NCBI RefSeq assembly: GCF_016863295.1
Contig: NZ_BOOP01000009.1
Coordinates: 1-64,000, forward strand
DNA: 64,000 nt
Direction: 5' to 3'
From: Planotetraspora phitsanulokensis
GTDB lineage: Bacteria > Actinomycetota > Actinomycetes > Streptosporangiales > Streptosporangiaceae
Shown here: positions 19,128-28,037 of the stretch, one piece after another
Layout of the letters: every line of letters begins with the position of its first letter
How positions within the stretch are numbered: the stretch's first letter is position 1
Position numbers and translations under genes: made by a program
The notes under the pieces: model-generated
Told to the model about the DNA's origin: nothing
The model's input: only the letters and a program-made list of their open reading frames with translations
Database searches by the model: none

Positions 19128-19901
19128 TCAGGGATGCTGGCTGGAGACCGAGACGATCTCCCCGGTCATGTACGAGGAGTAGTCGCTCGCGAGGAAGACG
19201 ATAACGTTGGCCACTTCCCAGGGCTCCGCGTAGCGGCCGAAGGCCTCGTCCTCCACGAGCTCCGCCAGCAGTTCCTCCGTCGTCACCTTGGCCAGGTGCG
19301 GATGCATGGCCAGCGAGGGCGCCACGGCGTTGACCCGCACGCCGTACGGCGCGGCCTCGACCGCGGCGCATCTGGTCAGAGCCATGACCCCCGCCTTGGC
19401 CGCCGCGTAGTGGGCCTGGCCCTCCTGCGCCCGCCAGCCGACCACCGAGGCGTTGTTCACGATCACGCCGCGGCCTCTCGGCTGCATGCGCGACAGCGCG
19501 GCCCGCGTGCAGCGCATCGTGCCGGTCAGCGTCACATCGAGCACCCGGCCCCACTGCTCGTCGGTCATCTCGGCGAGCCTGGCCGTACCGCCGAGACCGG
19601 CGTTGTTGACCGCGACGTCCACCGGGCCGAAGCGCTCCTCGGCGACCTCGAACAGCGTGCGCACCTGCTCCTCCGAGGTGACGTCGCAGGGCACCGCCGT
19701 CACGTCGTCGCCGAACTCCGCGCGCAGCTTGTCGAGGCTCTCGCCGAGCCGCCGCTCGTGGGCGTCGCTGATCACCACGCGCGCACCCTCCTCCAGCAGG
19801 CGGCGCGCGCAGGCGCCCCCGATGCCGGTGCCGGCCGCCGCGGTCACCGTCGCCACCCGGCCGCGCAGCAGGCCGTGACCGGGAACGTAGGTCGGCTGCA
19901 T
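19128..19901 (-). CDS. ipdF: Short-chain dehydrogenase, IpdF-like (Rv3559c type)
   Basis: The ATG at 19901, with GAAGGG upstream, gives a 257-residue SDR beginning MQPTYVPGHGLLRGRVATV. It shows the cofactor loop TAAAGTGIGGACA, NNAG, and the catalytic YAAAK. The N-terminal PGHGLL motif and the position next to kstR2 match Rv3559c/IpdF, which oxidises the hydroxyl of 5-hydroxy-methylhexahydroindanone propionyl-CoA intermediates. It heads the ipdF-kstR2-fadA6 operon and is divergent from an enoyl-CoA hydratase across a KstR2-like box. Confidence 0.82.
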   Translation of the reverse strand: MQPTYVPGHGLLRGRVATVTAAAGTGIGGACARRLLEEGARVVISDAHERRLGESLDKLRAEFGDDVTAVPCDVTSEEQVRTLFEVAEERFGPVDVAVNNAGLGGTARLAEMTDEQWGRVLDVTLTGTMRCTRAALSRMQPRGRGVIVNNASVVGWRAQEGQAHYAAAKAGVMALTRCAAVEAAPYGVRVNAVAPSLAMHPHLAKVTTEELLAELVEDEAFGRYAEPWEVANVIVFLASDYSSYMTGEIVSVSSQHP

Positions 19902-19964
19902 GCCCCGCCCTTCACGGATCCCCGGCCCGCCGGGATCCACCTCGCTGAGCTTACGTGGTTTACT

Positions 19965-19982
19965 CTATCAAATAGTTGTTAG
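19965..19982. promoter_or_regulatory. KstR2-like operator in a divergent promoter
   Basis: CTATCAAATAGTTGTTAG contains ATCAAATAGTTGTT (19967-19980), which keeps the AnCAA...TTGnT arms of the KstR2 motif but not the inner G and C. It starts 20-35 bp from the enoyl-CoA hydratase start and about 65 bp from ipdF. A very similar 18-mer occurs at 60543, in the promoter of another KstR2-type gene pair. Confidence 0.6.
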
Positions 19983-20000
19983 AAAGAATGCGAGGGTGCC

Positions 20001-20840
20001 ATGAGCGTGGTGCGCTACGAGCGGCGCGGCCCCGTGGCGGTGGTCACCATGAACCGCCCCGAGTACCGCAACGCGCAGAACTCGGCCATGACGTACGCGC
20101 TGGACGAGGCCTTCTACCGGGCGGTGGCCGACGACGAGGTCAAGGTGATCGTGCTGGCCGGCGAGGGCGCCCACTTCTCCGCGGGACACGACATCGGCAC
20201 TCCGCAGCGGGACGCCCACCAGTCCTTCGACCGCAAGGCGGGCCTGTGGTGGGACCACGTGGGCAAGGAGGGCGCGGAGAGCCGCTTCGCCCGCGAGTCG
20301 GAGGTCTACCTCGGCATGTGCCGGCGGTGGCGGGAGATCCCCAAGCCCATGATCGCGATGGTCCAGGGCGCGTGCATCGCCGGCGGCCTGATGCTCGCCT
20401 GGGTCTGCGATCTGATCGTCGCCTCCGAGGACGCGTTCTTCTCCGATCCCGTGGTGCGTATGGGCATCCCAGGCGTGGAGTATTTCGCCCATCCGTGGGC
20501 CATGCCGCCGCGGATCGCCAAGGAGTTCCTCTTCACCGGCGACCGCATGCCCGCGCGGCGCGCGTACGAGGTGGGGATGGTCAACCGGGTGGTGCCTCGT
20601 GACGAGCTGGAGGCACAGGTCCTGGCACTCGCCGAGCGGATCGCGGCCATGCCCCGCATGGGTCTGGCCCTGGCGAAGAAGGCCGTGAACCAGGCCGAGG
20701 ACCTCCAGGGCATGCACGCCGGGATGGACTCGGTCTTCGGGCTGCACCACCTCGCCCACGCCCACAACGCCGAGACCTCGGCCGACTCGCTCGCCGGGAT
20801 GGACCCCCGGAGCATGAAGGCGGCCGCCGATGGATCTTGA
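20001..20840 (+). CDS. Enoyl-CoA hydratase/isomerase family protein
   Basis: The 279-residue crotonase has the oxyanion-hole segments AHFSAGHDIG and GACIAGGLMLAWVCDLIVASEDAFFSDP. A full crotonase length and the NRVVPRDEL segment after the active-site region support a functional hydratase. The gene overlaps fadE30 by 11 bp, so it likely hydrates the double bond introduced by an acyl-CoA dehydrogenase of this regulon. I cannot assign it to a particular mycobacterial EchA with confidence. Confidence 0.85.
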   Translation: MSVVRYERRGPVAVVTMNRPEYRNAQNSAMTYALDEAFYRAVADDEVKVIVLAGEGAHFSAGHDIGTPQRDAHQSFDRKAGLWWDHVGKEGAESRFARESEVYLGMCRRWREIPKPMIAMVQGACIAGGLMLAWVCDLIVASEDAFFSDPVVRMGIPGVEYFAHPWAMPPRIAKEFLFTGDRMPARRAYEVGMVNRVVPRDELEAQVLALAERIAAMPRMGLALAKKAVNQAEDLQGMHAGMDSVFGLHHLAHAHNAETSADSLAGMDPRSMKAAADGS

Positions 20841-21957
20841 CCTGTCGGCCGCGGAACCGTTCCGCGTCGAGGTCCGGCAGTGGCTGCGTGCCCACGTCCC
20901 CGCCACGCCGCTGCCCTCGCTGGAGACCGCGGAGGGGTTCGCCGCCCACCGCGCCTGGGAGCGTGAGCTGCACGCGGCCCGGTTGTCGGTGGTCTCCTGG
21001 CCCGAGGAGTACGGCGGGCGGAACGCGACCCCGCTGGAGTGGCTCGTGTTCGAGGAGGAGTACTACGCGGCCGGGGCGCCGGGCCGAGTGAGCCAGAACG
21101 GCGTCACCCTGCTCGCGCCGACCCTGTTCCGGTACGGCACGCCCGAACAGCTCGCCCGCGTGCTGCCGCCGATGGCCTCCGGTGCGGAGATCTGGGCGCA
21201 GGCCTGGTCCGAGCCCGGAGCGGGCAGCGACCTCGCCTCCCTTCGCGCCACCGCGACCCGGACCGACGGCGGCTGGCTGCTGAACGGCCAGAAGACGTGG
21301 AGCTCGCGGGCCGCGTTCGCCGACCGGGGCTTCGGCCCCTTCCGCTCCGACCCGGAGGCGGATCGGCACCGCGGGCTGACCTACCTGATGTTCCCGCTGG
21401 ACGCCGAGGGGGTCACCCGCCGTCCGATCGGCCGGCTCGACGGCAAGCCCGCGTTCGCCGAGCTCTTCTTCGACGACGTGTTCGTGCCCGACCAGGACGT
21501 CGTCGGCGCTCCGGGTGAGGGCTGGCGGGTCGCGATGACGACGACGGGCAACGAGCGCGGGCTGACCCTGCGCAGCCCAGGGCGGTTCATGGCCGCCGCC
21601 GACCGGCTGGTGGAGCTCTGGCGCGAGCGCGGCGACCCCGCCGACACCGCGATGCGCGACCGTGTGGCGGACGTGTGGATCCGGGCCCGGGCCTACCGGT
21701 TGAAGGGCTTCGAGACCATCTCGCGCACCGACGACATCGGCGCCGAGTCCAGCGTCAACAAGGTCTTCTGGTCGGAGCTGGACGTGGCGCTGCACGAGAC
21801 GGCCCTCGACCTGCTCGGCCCGGACGGGGAACTGGCGGGCGAATGGCTGGAGGGCTACGTGTTCTCCCTCGCCGGCCCGATCTACGCGGGGACCAACGAG
21901 ATCCAGCGCGACGTGATCGCCGAGCGTGTGCTCGGCCTGCCGAGAGCGGGGCGATGA
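20830..21957 (+). CDS. fadE30: Acyl-CoA dehydrogenase FadE30-like
   Basis: The 375-residue flavoprotein shows the acyl-CoA dehydrogenase signatures WAQAWSEPGAGSDLASLR and GPIYAGTNEIQRDVIAERVLGLPR. It begins MDLDLSAAEPFRVEVRQWLRAHVP. By similarity and by adjacency to kstR2/ipdF it corresponds to FadE30 (Rv3560c), which dehydrogenates the CoA ester of 5-hydroxy-HIP in ring C/D degradation. It is followed after 3 bp by a second, smaller-type acyl-CoA dehydrogenase that may be its partner subunit. Confidence 0.83.
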   Translation: MDLDLSAAEPFRVEVRQWLRAHVPATPLPSLETAEGFAAHRAWERELHAARLSVVSWPEEYGGRNATPLEWLVFEEEYYAAGAPGRVSQNGVTLLAPTLFRYGTPEQLARVLPPMASGAEIWAQAWSEPGAGSDLASLRATATRTDGGWLLNGQKTWSSRAAFADRGFGPFRSDPEADRHRGLTYLMFPLDAEGVTRRPIGRLDGKPAFAELFFDDVFVPDQDVVGAPGEGWRVAMTTTGNERGLTLRSPGRFMAAADRLVELWRERGDPADTAMRDRVADVWIRARAYRLKGFETISRTDDIGAESSVNKVFWSELDVALHETALDLLGPDGELAGEWLEGYVFSLAGPIYAGTNEIQRDVIAERVLGLPRAGR

Positions 21958-21960
21958 CGC

Positions 21961-22932
21961 GTGAGATTCATCCTGGACGCCGAGCAGAGACTGTTCGCGG
22001 AGACCCTGGACAAGCTGCTGGCCGAGGCGGCCACCGCCGCCGTCGCCCGCGAGTGGGCCGCGGGAGGGCACGAGCCCGGCCTCGCCCTGTGGCGCTCGCT
22101 GGCCGGCGCCGGAGTCCTCGCGCTCGCGGTGCCCGAGTCCGCGGGCGGCGCGGGCCCGCTCCCGGTCGAGCTCGTGACGGCGTTCCACGAGCTCGGCAGG
22201 CACGGCGTGCCCGGGCCGTACGTCGAGACCGCGGCCGCCGCCGTGATGCTCGGCCGTCTTCCCGAGTCGTCGCCCGCCACCGCGTGGCTGCCCGCGATCG
22301 CCGACGGCACGCTGGTCGCCTCGCTCGCGCTTCCTCCCGCGGTGCCGTACGCGCTGGACGCGGACGTCGCCGGGCTGGTGTTGTCGGTGGACGGCGAGGA
22401 GCTCCGCGTGGCCGGGCACGGCGAGGCACGGGTCTCCCTGGACCCGGCCCGGCGGCTGTTCTCGGTCACCGCGGGCGAGGTGATCACCTCGGGCGCCGCG
22501 GCCGCCGAGGCGTACGACATGGGGGCGCTGGTGTGCGCCGCCCAGCTCGTCGGGGTGGGACGCCGGCTGCTCGAGGTGTCGGTGGACCACGCGCGCACGC
22601 GACGGCAGTTCGGGCGGCCGATCGGCGAGTTCCAGGCGGTGCGGCACCACCTGGCCGACGCGCTCGTCGGGCTGGAGTACGCCCGCCCTCTGGTGTACGG
22701 CGCCGCCCTCTCGTACGGCACGCCCGGCTTCGCCGCGGACGTGTCGGCGGCGAAGGCCTCCGCGGCCGAGTCCGCGTACACGGCGGCCAGGATCGCCCTG
22801 CAGGTGCACGGCGCGATCGGCTACACCGACGAGTACGACCCCAGCCTGCTCATCCGCAAGGCGCGCGCGCTGCACACCGCCTGGGGCTCCCCCGCCGCCC
22901 ATCGGGCACGGGTGATGTCCGCTCTGGTGTGA
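21961..22932 (+). CDS. Acyl-CoA dehydrogenase, FadE33-like
   Basis: The GTG at 21961 gives a 323-residue protein of the shorter, divergent acyl-CoA dehydrogenase class found in steroid regulons, where such subunits pair with a full-length FadE as an alpha2beta2 heterotetramer. It keeps the C-terminal helical part (RRQFGRPIGEFQAVRHHLADALVGLE and LQVHGAIGYTDEYD) but has a reduced N-terminal and middle domain. Order and size resemble FadE32/FadE33; the exact ortholog is uncertain. It is translationally tied to fadE30. Confidence 0.8.
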   Translation: MRFILDAEQRLFAETLDKLLAEAATAAVAREWAAGGHEPGLALWRSLAGAGVLALAVPESAGGAGPLPVELVTAFHELGRHGVPGPYVETAAAAVMLGRLPESSPATAWLPAIADGTLVASLALPPAVPYALDADVAGLVLSVDGEELRVAGHGEARVSLDPARRLFSVTAGEVITSGAAAAEAYDMGALVCAAQLVGVGRRLLEVSVDHARTRRQFGRPIGEFQAVRHHLADALVGLEYARPLVYGAALSYGTPGFAADVSAAKASAAESAYTAARIALQVHGAIGYTDEYDPSLLIRKARALHTAWGSPAAHRARVMSALV

Positions 22933-22971
22933 GCTCACGCAGAGTGGCGACTATATGTCCTTAAATCAGTA

Positions 22972-22984
22972 AACATCTGATGTT
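22972..22984. promoter_or_regulatory. 13-bp palindrome upstream of the peptidase gene
   Basis: AACATCTGATGTT is a perfect inverted repeat with a single central base, lying 127 bp before the peptidase start in an unusually AT-rich patch. It shares the flanking TGTTAG with the KstR2-like boxes but has different spacing. An operator is possible; there is no direct evidence. Confidence 0.35.
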
Positions 22985-23110
22985 AGGGTGATGATCACGC
23001 TTTTGCCCCGTAGTGGTCACCGGATCGACGAGCGGTGACGGCGGAGAGGTTCTCCGGTCGGACGGCTCGAACCTCTGGTGACGCGCCTCCTCCCCCCAGG
23101 AGACACGATC

Positions 23111-24529
23111 GTGCGAACCCGCACCGCCCTCGTCCCCGCCCTCATGCTCGCGCTCGTCACCACCGGCCCCGTCGCCCTGCCCGCTTCCGCGGTGGCGATC
23201 CCCGCCCAGTCGTCGTCCGTCACAGCCGCCGAGGATCCCCTGCTGGCCGCGCTCAAGGCCGTTCCCGGCCTGACGGTGGTCTCGGAGTCGCAGCCGACGG
23301 GATACCGGTACTTCATCCTCAGCTACACGCAGCCGATCGACCACCGCAACCCGAAGAAGGGGACGTTCCAGCAGCGGCTGAGCCTGCTGCACCGCGACAC
23401 CGCGGCCCCGGTGGTGCTCTACACCAGCGGGTACGGCCTGTCGACGAACCCGTCCCGGACGGAGCCGACCCGGCTCCTCAACGGCAACCAGGTCTCGGTC
23501 GAGCACCGGTTCTTCACCCCGTCGCGTCCCGCCGCCGCGGACTGGCGCACCCTCGACATCTGGCAGGAGGCGAGCGACGAGCACCGGATCGTCGAGGCGC
23601 TCAAGACGGTCTACACCGGGAAGTGGATCCAGACGGGCGCCAGCAAGGGCGGCATGACCTCCGTCTATCACCGGCGGTTCTACCCTGGCGACGTCGACGG
23701 CGTGGTGGCGTACGTCGCACCGAACGACCGGGTCAACCCCGCCGACCGCGCCTATGACGACTTCTTCGCCACCGTGGGCGACGCAGCGTGCCGCACCGCG
23801 CTGAAGAACGTGCAGATCCAGGCGCTCAAGCGGCGCGACCGGCTGGTGCCCAGGCTGCAGGCGTACGCGGCGGACAACGGCTACACCTTCACCGAGACGC
23901 TCGGCACCGCCGACAGGTCGTTCGAGATGACCGTGCTCGACGCTCCGTGGGCGTTCTGGCAGTACTCCAGGGCGGCGGACTGCGCGGACGTCCCGGCGGC
24001 GACGGCGTCCGACGACGAGATCTACGAGTGGCTCGACCAGGTGGCGTCCTTCGCCTTCTACACCGACCAGGGTCAGGAGTACTACACGCCGTACTACTAC
24101 CAGGCCGCCACCCAGCTCGGCTGGCCCGAACTGAAGTTCGCGCACCTGCGCGGGCTGCTCCGCTACCCCGGGCTCTACCAGGCCAACTCGTCGATTCCCG
24201 CGGAGCTGCGCTCACGGCACGATCCCCGGCCGATGCTCGACGTGGACCACTGGGTGCGCAAGCAGTCGAGCCGGATGATGTTCATCTACGGCGAGAACGA
24301 CCCGTGGAGCGCCGAGCGGTTCACGCCCACGAGGAAGGACTCCTATCTCTACGTCGCGCCCGGCGCCAACCACGGGGCGAACGTCGCCGGTCTCGAAGAG
24401 GCCGACCGCCTCGCGGCGACCACGACGTTGCGGCGCTGGGCCGGGGTGTCCGAAGTGACGGCACTCCAGCGGAACGCGCCGGCGTCGGTCCCCGACGACG
24501 ACATGCTTCCGGCCCGCCGCCCGTTCTGA
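23111..24529 (+). CDS. Secreted prolyl tri/tetrapeptidyl aminopeptidase (peptidase family S37)
   Basis: The GTG at 23111 has AGGAG 8 bp upstream and gives a 472-residue protein with a Sec signal peptide (hydrophobic stretch about residues 7-28, cleavage after an Ala-rich segment). The catalytic triad is visible as Ser178 in TGASKGGMT, Asp in YGENDPWS and His in GANHGAN, as in the PS-10 enzyme of Streptomyces lividans. It removes tripeptides from secreted proteins or growth-medium peptides. It has no obvious functional link to steroid genes although it sits between two KstR2-type operons. Confidence 0.87.
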   Translation: MRTRTALVPALMLALVTTGPVALPASAVAIPAQSSSVTAAEDPLLAALKAVPGLTVVSESQPTGYRYFILSYTQPIDHRNPKKGTFQQRLSLLHRDTAAPVVLYTSGYGLSTNPSRTEPTRLLNGNQVSVEHRFFTPSRPAAADWRTLDIWQEASDEHRIVEALKTVYTGKWIQTGASKGGMTSVYHRRFYPGDVDGVVAYVAPNDRVNPADRAYDDFFATVGDAACRTALKNVQIQALKRRDRLVPRLQAYAADNGYTFTETLGTADRSFEMTVLDAPWAFWQYSRAADCADVPAATASDDEIYEWLDQVASFAFYTDQGQEYYTPYYYQAATQLGWPELKFAHLRGLLRYPGLYQANSSIPAELRSRHDPRPMLDVDHWVRKQSSRMMFIYGENDPWSAERFTPTRKDSYLYVAPGANHGANVAGLEEADRLAATTTLRRWAGVSEVTALQRNAPASVPDDDMLPARRPF

Positions 24530-24567
24530 TCCGCATCCCGTCCTGATCCGCATCCCGCGGAAGCGGG
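24526..24567. terminator. Direct repeat and hairpin between convergent genes
   Basis: CTGATCCGCATCCCG occurs at 24526-24540 and again at 24543-24557, partly inside the peptidase stop region. CCCGC-GGAA-GCGGG at 24554-24567 forms a short perfect hairpin followed by TCT. The location between convergent peptidase and ipdC genes suits a terminator. Confidence 0.5.
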
Positions 24568-24568
24568 T

Positions 24569-25630
24569 CTAGGCCGTCAGGCCGCCGAGTCCCCGCAGGA
24601 CGTCGGCGGCCTGAGCGGCGATCCGGTCGATCAGCTCCTCACAGGTGGGCAGGTCGTCGATCAGCGCCACCACCTGGCCGGACGCCATCACGCCCAGGTC
24701 GGGCCTGCCGTCCACCATGGCCGCCTTGAGCAGCATGGGGGTGTTGGCGGCCATGAGGACCTGCGCCCAGCTCAGCTCCCTGCCCCGCCTCATCGCCAGG
24801 CCGTCGCGGATCATCGCGGGCCAGGACATCCCGGAGATCCTCCTGAACCGGGCGGCGCTGCGCACGGCCCGCAACAGCCGGGACGCCCCGCCCGACCGCT
24901 CCAGCCCGTCGACGAGCGCGGTGCGCAGGACCCGGTGCGGCATGCCGTCGACCTGGCGCGTGACGACGGTCTCCGTCGTGCCGAGGTAGGCCTGCTTGAC
25001 CGCGTCGGGGACCGGGCTGTCGGCGGTCAGCAGGAACCGGGTGCCCATCCCCACCCCGGCGGCGCCGTACGTCAGTGCGGCCGCGAGTCCCCGGCCGTCG
25101 AAGAAGCCGCCCGCGGCGATCACCGGGATGTCCACGGCGTCGACGACCTGGGGCAGCAGGAGGGTGGTGGCGACCGCGCCGGTGTGGCCGCCGCCCTCGC
25201 CGCCCTGGACCATCACGGCGTCGGCTCCCCAGGCCGCGACCTTCTCGGCGTGCCGCCGCGCGCCCACCGACGGGATCACCACGACCCCGGCGTCCTTCAG
25301 CTTCGCGATGAGCTCCCGGCGCGGGGCCAGGGCGAACGAGGCGACCTTCACCCGGCTCCTGATCAGCAGGTCAATCCGGTCACCCGCGTCCCCGGCGTCC
25401 GCGCGCAGGTTCACGCCGAACGGCGCGTCCGTCCGGGAACGGACCTCCTCGATCGCGGCGGCGAGCCGTTCGAGCGTCATCGTGGCCGAGCCGAGGATGC
25501 CGAGCCCTCCGGCCTCCGCCACGGCGGAGACCAGCCGCGGGCCCGCCACCCAGCCCATCCCGGTCTGCACGACCGGGTGGCGGACGCCCGCGAGGCGGGT
25601 CAGCGGAGTGTCCAGCACCTGGGCGATCAC
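24569..25630 (-). CDS. ipdC: IpdC, nitronate monooxygenase-family flavoprotein of ring C/D degradation
   Basis: The GTG at 25630 overlaps the ipdB stop (GTGA) and gives a 353-residue FMN TIM-barrel protein of the nitronate monooxygenase/2-nitropropane dioxygenase family. Key stretches are HPVVQTGMGWVAGPRLVSAV, MVQGGEGGGHTGAVATTLL and VIAAGGFFDGRGLAAAL. In M. tuberculosis and Rhodococcus, IpdC (Rv3553) is encoded with IpdAB and acts on a HIP-derived CoA intermediate as a reductase-like enzyme. It ends the echA20-ipdA-ipdB-ipdC operon. Confidence 0.87.
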   Translation of the reverse strand: MIAQVLDTPLTRLAGVRHPVVQTGMGWVAGPRLVSAVAEAGGLGILGSATMTLERLAAAIEEVRSRTDAPFGVNLRADAGDAGDRIDLLIRSRVKVASFALAPRRELIAKLKDAGVVVIPSVGARRHAEKVAAWGADAVMVQGGEGGGHTGAVATTLLLPQVVDAVDIPVIAAGGFFDGRGLAAALTYGAAGVGMGTRFLLTADSPVPDAVKQAYLGTTETVVTRQVDGMPHRVLRTALVDGLERSGGASRLLRAVRSAARFRRISGMSWPAMIRDGLAMRRGRELSWAQVLMAANTPMLLKAAMVDGRPDLGVMASGQVVALIDDLPTCEELIDRIAAQAADVLRGLGGLTA

Positions 25631-26391
25631 GCCCTGACCTCCCGGCCGCGCAGGCCCTTGGGGTCGAGCACCTCGCGGATCAGCCGCAACTCCTCGTCGG
25701 AAGGCTGCCGGGTCTCCGACACCTCGCCCTCGATGACCAGCTCGAAGCCGGTCGCGGCGACGACCCGCTCGACCTCGACTCCGGGATGCACGGAGACCAG
25801 CCGCATCGACCGGTCGGGCGTGCCGAAGTCCAGGACCGCGAGGTCGGTCACCACGCGGCGCAGGCCGTGGAACCGGGACGCGCGGGGCCCGAGCGCGGCC
25901 GCCCGGTCGAAGCCGACTCCGCTCACCACGTCGACCTCGGGGACGAAGACCCGCGTCGAGTGCCGGGGGATCCAGTAGCTCGTCGGGTTGGCGATCGTGT
26001 TCCCCGGCGCGCCGCGCACGCCGAGGAGCTGTGACTTCGGCCGCGCCCAGTCGCCGATGGCCGAGATGTTGGTGTTGCCGTGCCGGTCGATCTGGGAGGC
26101 GCCCATCATCACGTGGCGCCGCCCGTTCTGCACGAGCCACAGGTGCTCGCGGAACGGCAGCCATCCCTCCACCGCGCCCGCGGGCGCGCCGAGCGCCACC
26201 GGCTCCGCGGTGAGCAGGGCGCCGCCGTCGGTGGTCAGCAAGTCCGGTTCGAACGTGAGCCGGGCCAGCCTGGCGCCCAGGACGGAGCAGGTGCCCATCG
26301 CCGCGGCCAGCACCTCGCCGTCACCGCGCCACGCCTCGGCGCAGGCCACCACGCAGATCTCCGCGCGGGTCGCCGCGGACGACCCGCTCAC
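25627..26391 (-). CDS. ipdB: IpdB, beta subunit of the COCHEA-CoA ring-C hydrolase
   Basis: The GTG at 26391 overlaps the ipdA stop as GTGA, giving 254 residues. It belongs to the CoA-transferase beta superfamily, with EHLWLVQNGRRHVMMGASQIDRHGNTNISAIG. IpdAB is a heterotetramer that hydrolyses the last carbocyclic ring intermediate (COCHEA-CoA) rather than transferring CoA. Tight coupling with ipdA fits an obligate 1:1 complex. Confidence 0.9.
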   Translation of the reverse strand: MSGSSAATRAEICVVACAEAWRGDGEVLAAAMGTCSVLGARLARLTFEPDLLTTDGGALLTAEPVALGAPAGAVEGWLPFREHLWLVQNGRRHVMMGASQIDRHGNTNISAIGDWARPKSQLLGVRGAPGNTIANPTSYWIPRHSTRVFVPEVDVVSGVGFDRAAALGPRASRFHGLRRVVTDLAVLDFGTPDRSMRLVSVHPGVEVERVVAATGFELVIEGEVSETRQPSDEELRLIREVLDPKGLRGREVRA

Positions 26392-27272
26392 CGCGCCTCC
26401 TCCCGGTCGTGGTCCCTGTCGCGGTCCTGCTCGTGCCATCGCCGTACGGCCTCCTGGTAGGCCGCCTCGTCACCGGACAGGAACCGGTCGGCGAACGCCG
26501 CCCACGCCTTCGGGTCGGCGGCCGAGGCCGCGTAGTGCCGCTGGAACGCCTCGTCGCGCTCGTGGCCGGGGCCGCGGTCGGTGAAGTGGCCGCCGGCCGG
26601 CGTCTCCACTACCCCCGTGACATGCATGCGGCTGACCAGCAGCGTCTGCGGCGGGCCGTCGAGCTCGCCGGGCTCGACCATCCGCTCGCAGGAGAGGTAG
26701 GCGCGTCCGGCCGCCTTCACGAACAGGTCGTCCATGTAGGGATCGGGGCCGAGGTAGCGGCCGTTGCCCCGGGTGTCGGCCAGGTCCAGGTGCACCAGCG
26801 CCGCGTCCGTCGTCAGCGCGGGCACCGCGACCAGTTCCTCCCCGTCCTCGTACGGCGAGCGGACGGTGCGAAGGCCGGGGACGACCCGCATGACGTCGGA
26901 GCCGAGCCCGGCCCGGGTCGGCAGGAACGGCAGCCGGTGCGCGCCGGCGAGCAGGCCGAACATGAACATCCCCTCGTCGTACTCGGTGAACTCGACGGCT
27001 CCGCTCTGCCGGGCGGCCCGGAAGTGCGGTTCGAGGGCGATGGAGTCGAGCGTCACGAACGGGGCGATCACCCGGCGGACCTTGCCCGCCGCGCACAGCA
27101 GGCCCACGTCCGGCCCGCCGTACGAGACGACGGTCAGGCCGGTCAGCGGGGAACGGCAGATCGCCCGGACCAGGGCCATCGGCTTGCGCCGCGAGCCCCA
27201 CCCGCCGATCCCGATCGTCATGCCGCTGTCCAGCGAGCCGACGATCTCCTCGATCGACATCACGGCGCCCAT
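26388..27272 (-). CDS. ipdA: IpdA, alpha subunit of the COCHEA-CoA ring-C hydrolase
   Basis: The ATG at 27272 shares a base with the echA20 stop (TGATG) and gives 294 residues. It matches mycobacterial IpdA through SGMTIGIGGWGSRRKPMALVRAI, VVSYGGPDVGLLCAAGKVRRV, RLPFLPTRAGLGSDV and DEAFQRHYA. A conserved acidic pair at about residues 99-100 (YDEGM) lies where the catalytic glutamate of IpdA is expected. With IpdB it opens ring C by retro-Claisen-like hydrolysis in the cytoplasm. Confidence 0.92.
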   Translation of the reverse strand: MGAVMSIEEIVGSLDSGMTIGIGGWGSRRKPMALVRAICRSPLTGLTVVSYGGPDVGLLCAAGKVRRVIAPFVTLDSIALEPHFRAARQSGAVEFTEYDEGMFMFGLLAGAHRLPFLPTRAGLGSDVMRVVPGLRTVRSPYEDGEELVAVPALTTDAALVHLDLADTRGNGRYLGPDPYMDDLFVKAAGRAYLSCERMVEPGELDGPPQTLLVSRMHVTGVVETPAGGHFTDRGPGHERDEAFQRHYAASAADPKAWAAFADRFLSGDEAAYQEAVRRWHEQDRDRDHDREEAR

Positions 27273-28021
27273 CAGGTCGCCCGGTCCGAGACGAAGGCGT
27301 CGCGGTGCCGGTCGCCGGCGCCGGTGAGGCTGAGCTCGAACGTGAAGCCCTGCTCGAACCGGTAGCTCCGCCTGACGTCGACCGGGTCGATGCCGTTCAG
27401 CGACTCCTTGGCCAGCCGGATCACCTGTGGATCCTTGGCGGCGATCTGGGCCGCCACCTCCAGCGCGGCGTCGCGGAGCCGCTCGCGCGGCACGACCTCC
27501 AGCACCGAGCCGTACGCGTGCAGCTCGGCGGCCGTGACGTTGCGGCAGGTGTACACCATGGCCCGCATCAGATGCTGGGGAACCAGCCGCGCCAGGTGGG
27601 TGGCGGCCCCGAGGGCGCCCCGCTCGACCTCGGGCAGCCCGAAGTAGGCGTCGTCGGAGGCCACCACGATGTCCGCGTTGCCGGCCAGGCCGACGCCTCC
27701 GCCGAGGCAGAACCCGTGCACGGCGGCGATCACCGGCACCTCGCACTCGTAGACCGCCGCGAACGCCTCGTAGCAGCCCCGGTTGGCGCCCACCAGCGCG
27801 GTGAAGTCACCACCGGCCTGCATCTCCTTGATGTCGACGCCCGCGTTGAACCCGCGGCCCTCGGCCCGCAGGACCACGACCCGGGTCCGCATGTCCCGCC
27901 CGGCCTCCCGTACGGCGCCGGCCAGGTCGAACCAACCCCGCACGGTCAGCGCGTTCACCGGCGGGGCGTCCATCACGATCTCGACGACGCCCTCGCCGTG
28001 ACTGCTGGCGGAGATTCCCAT
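27272..28021 (-). CDS. echA20: EchA20-type enoyl-CoA hydratase/hydrolase (ring D opening)
   Basis: The ATG at 28021 with GAAAGG upstream gives a 249-residue crotonase. It has GRGFNAGVDIKEMQ and HGFCLGGGVGLAGNADIVVASDDAYFGLPEVERGALGAATHLARL. EchA20 (Rv3550) precedes ipdAB in mycobacteria and hydrolyses ring D of the HIEC-CoA intermediate; gene order here is identical. A much longer in-frame upstream extension overlaps the divergent SDR gene and was rejected. Confidence 0.88.
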   Translation of the reverse strand: MGISASSHGEGVVEIVMDAPPVNALTVRGWFDLAGAVREAGRDMRTRVVVLRAEGRGFNAGVDIKEMQAGGDFTALVGANRGCYEAFAAVYECEVPVIAAVHGFCLGGGVGLAGNADIVVASDDAYFGLPEVERGALGAATHLARLVPQHLMRAMVYTCRNVTAAELHAYGSVLEVVPRERLRDAALEVAAQIAAKDPQVIRLAKESLNGIDPVDVRRSYRFEQGFTFELSLTGAGDRHRDAFVSDRAT

Positions 28022-28037
28022 ACAACCGCCTTTCGAT

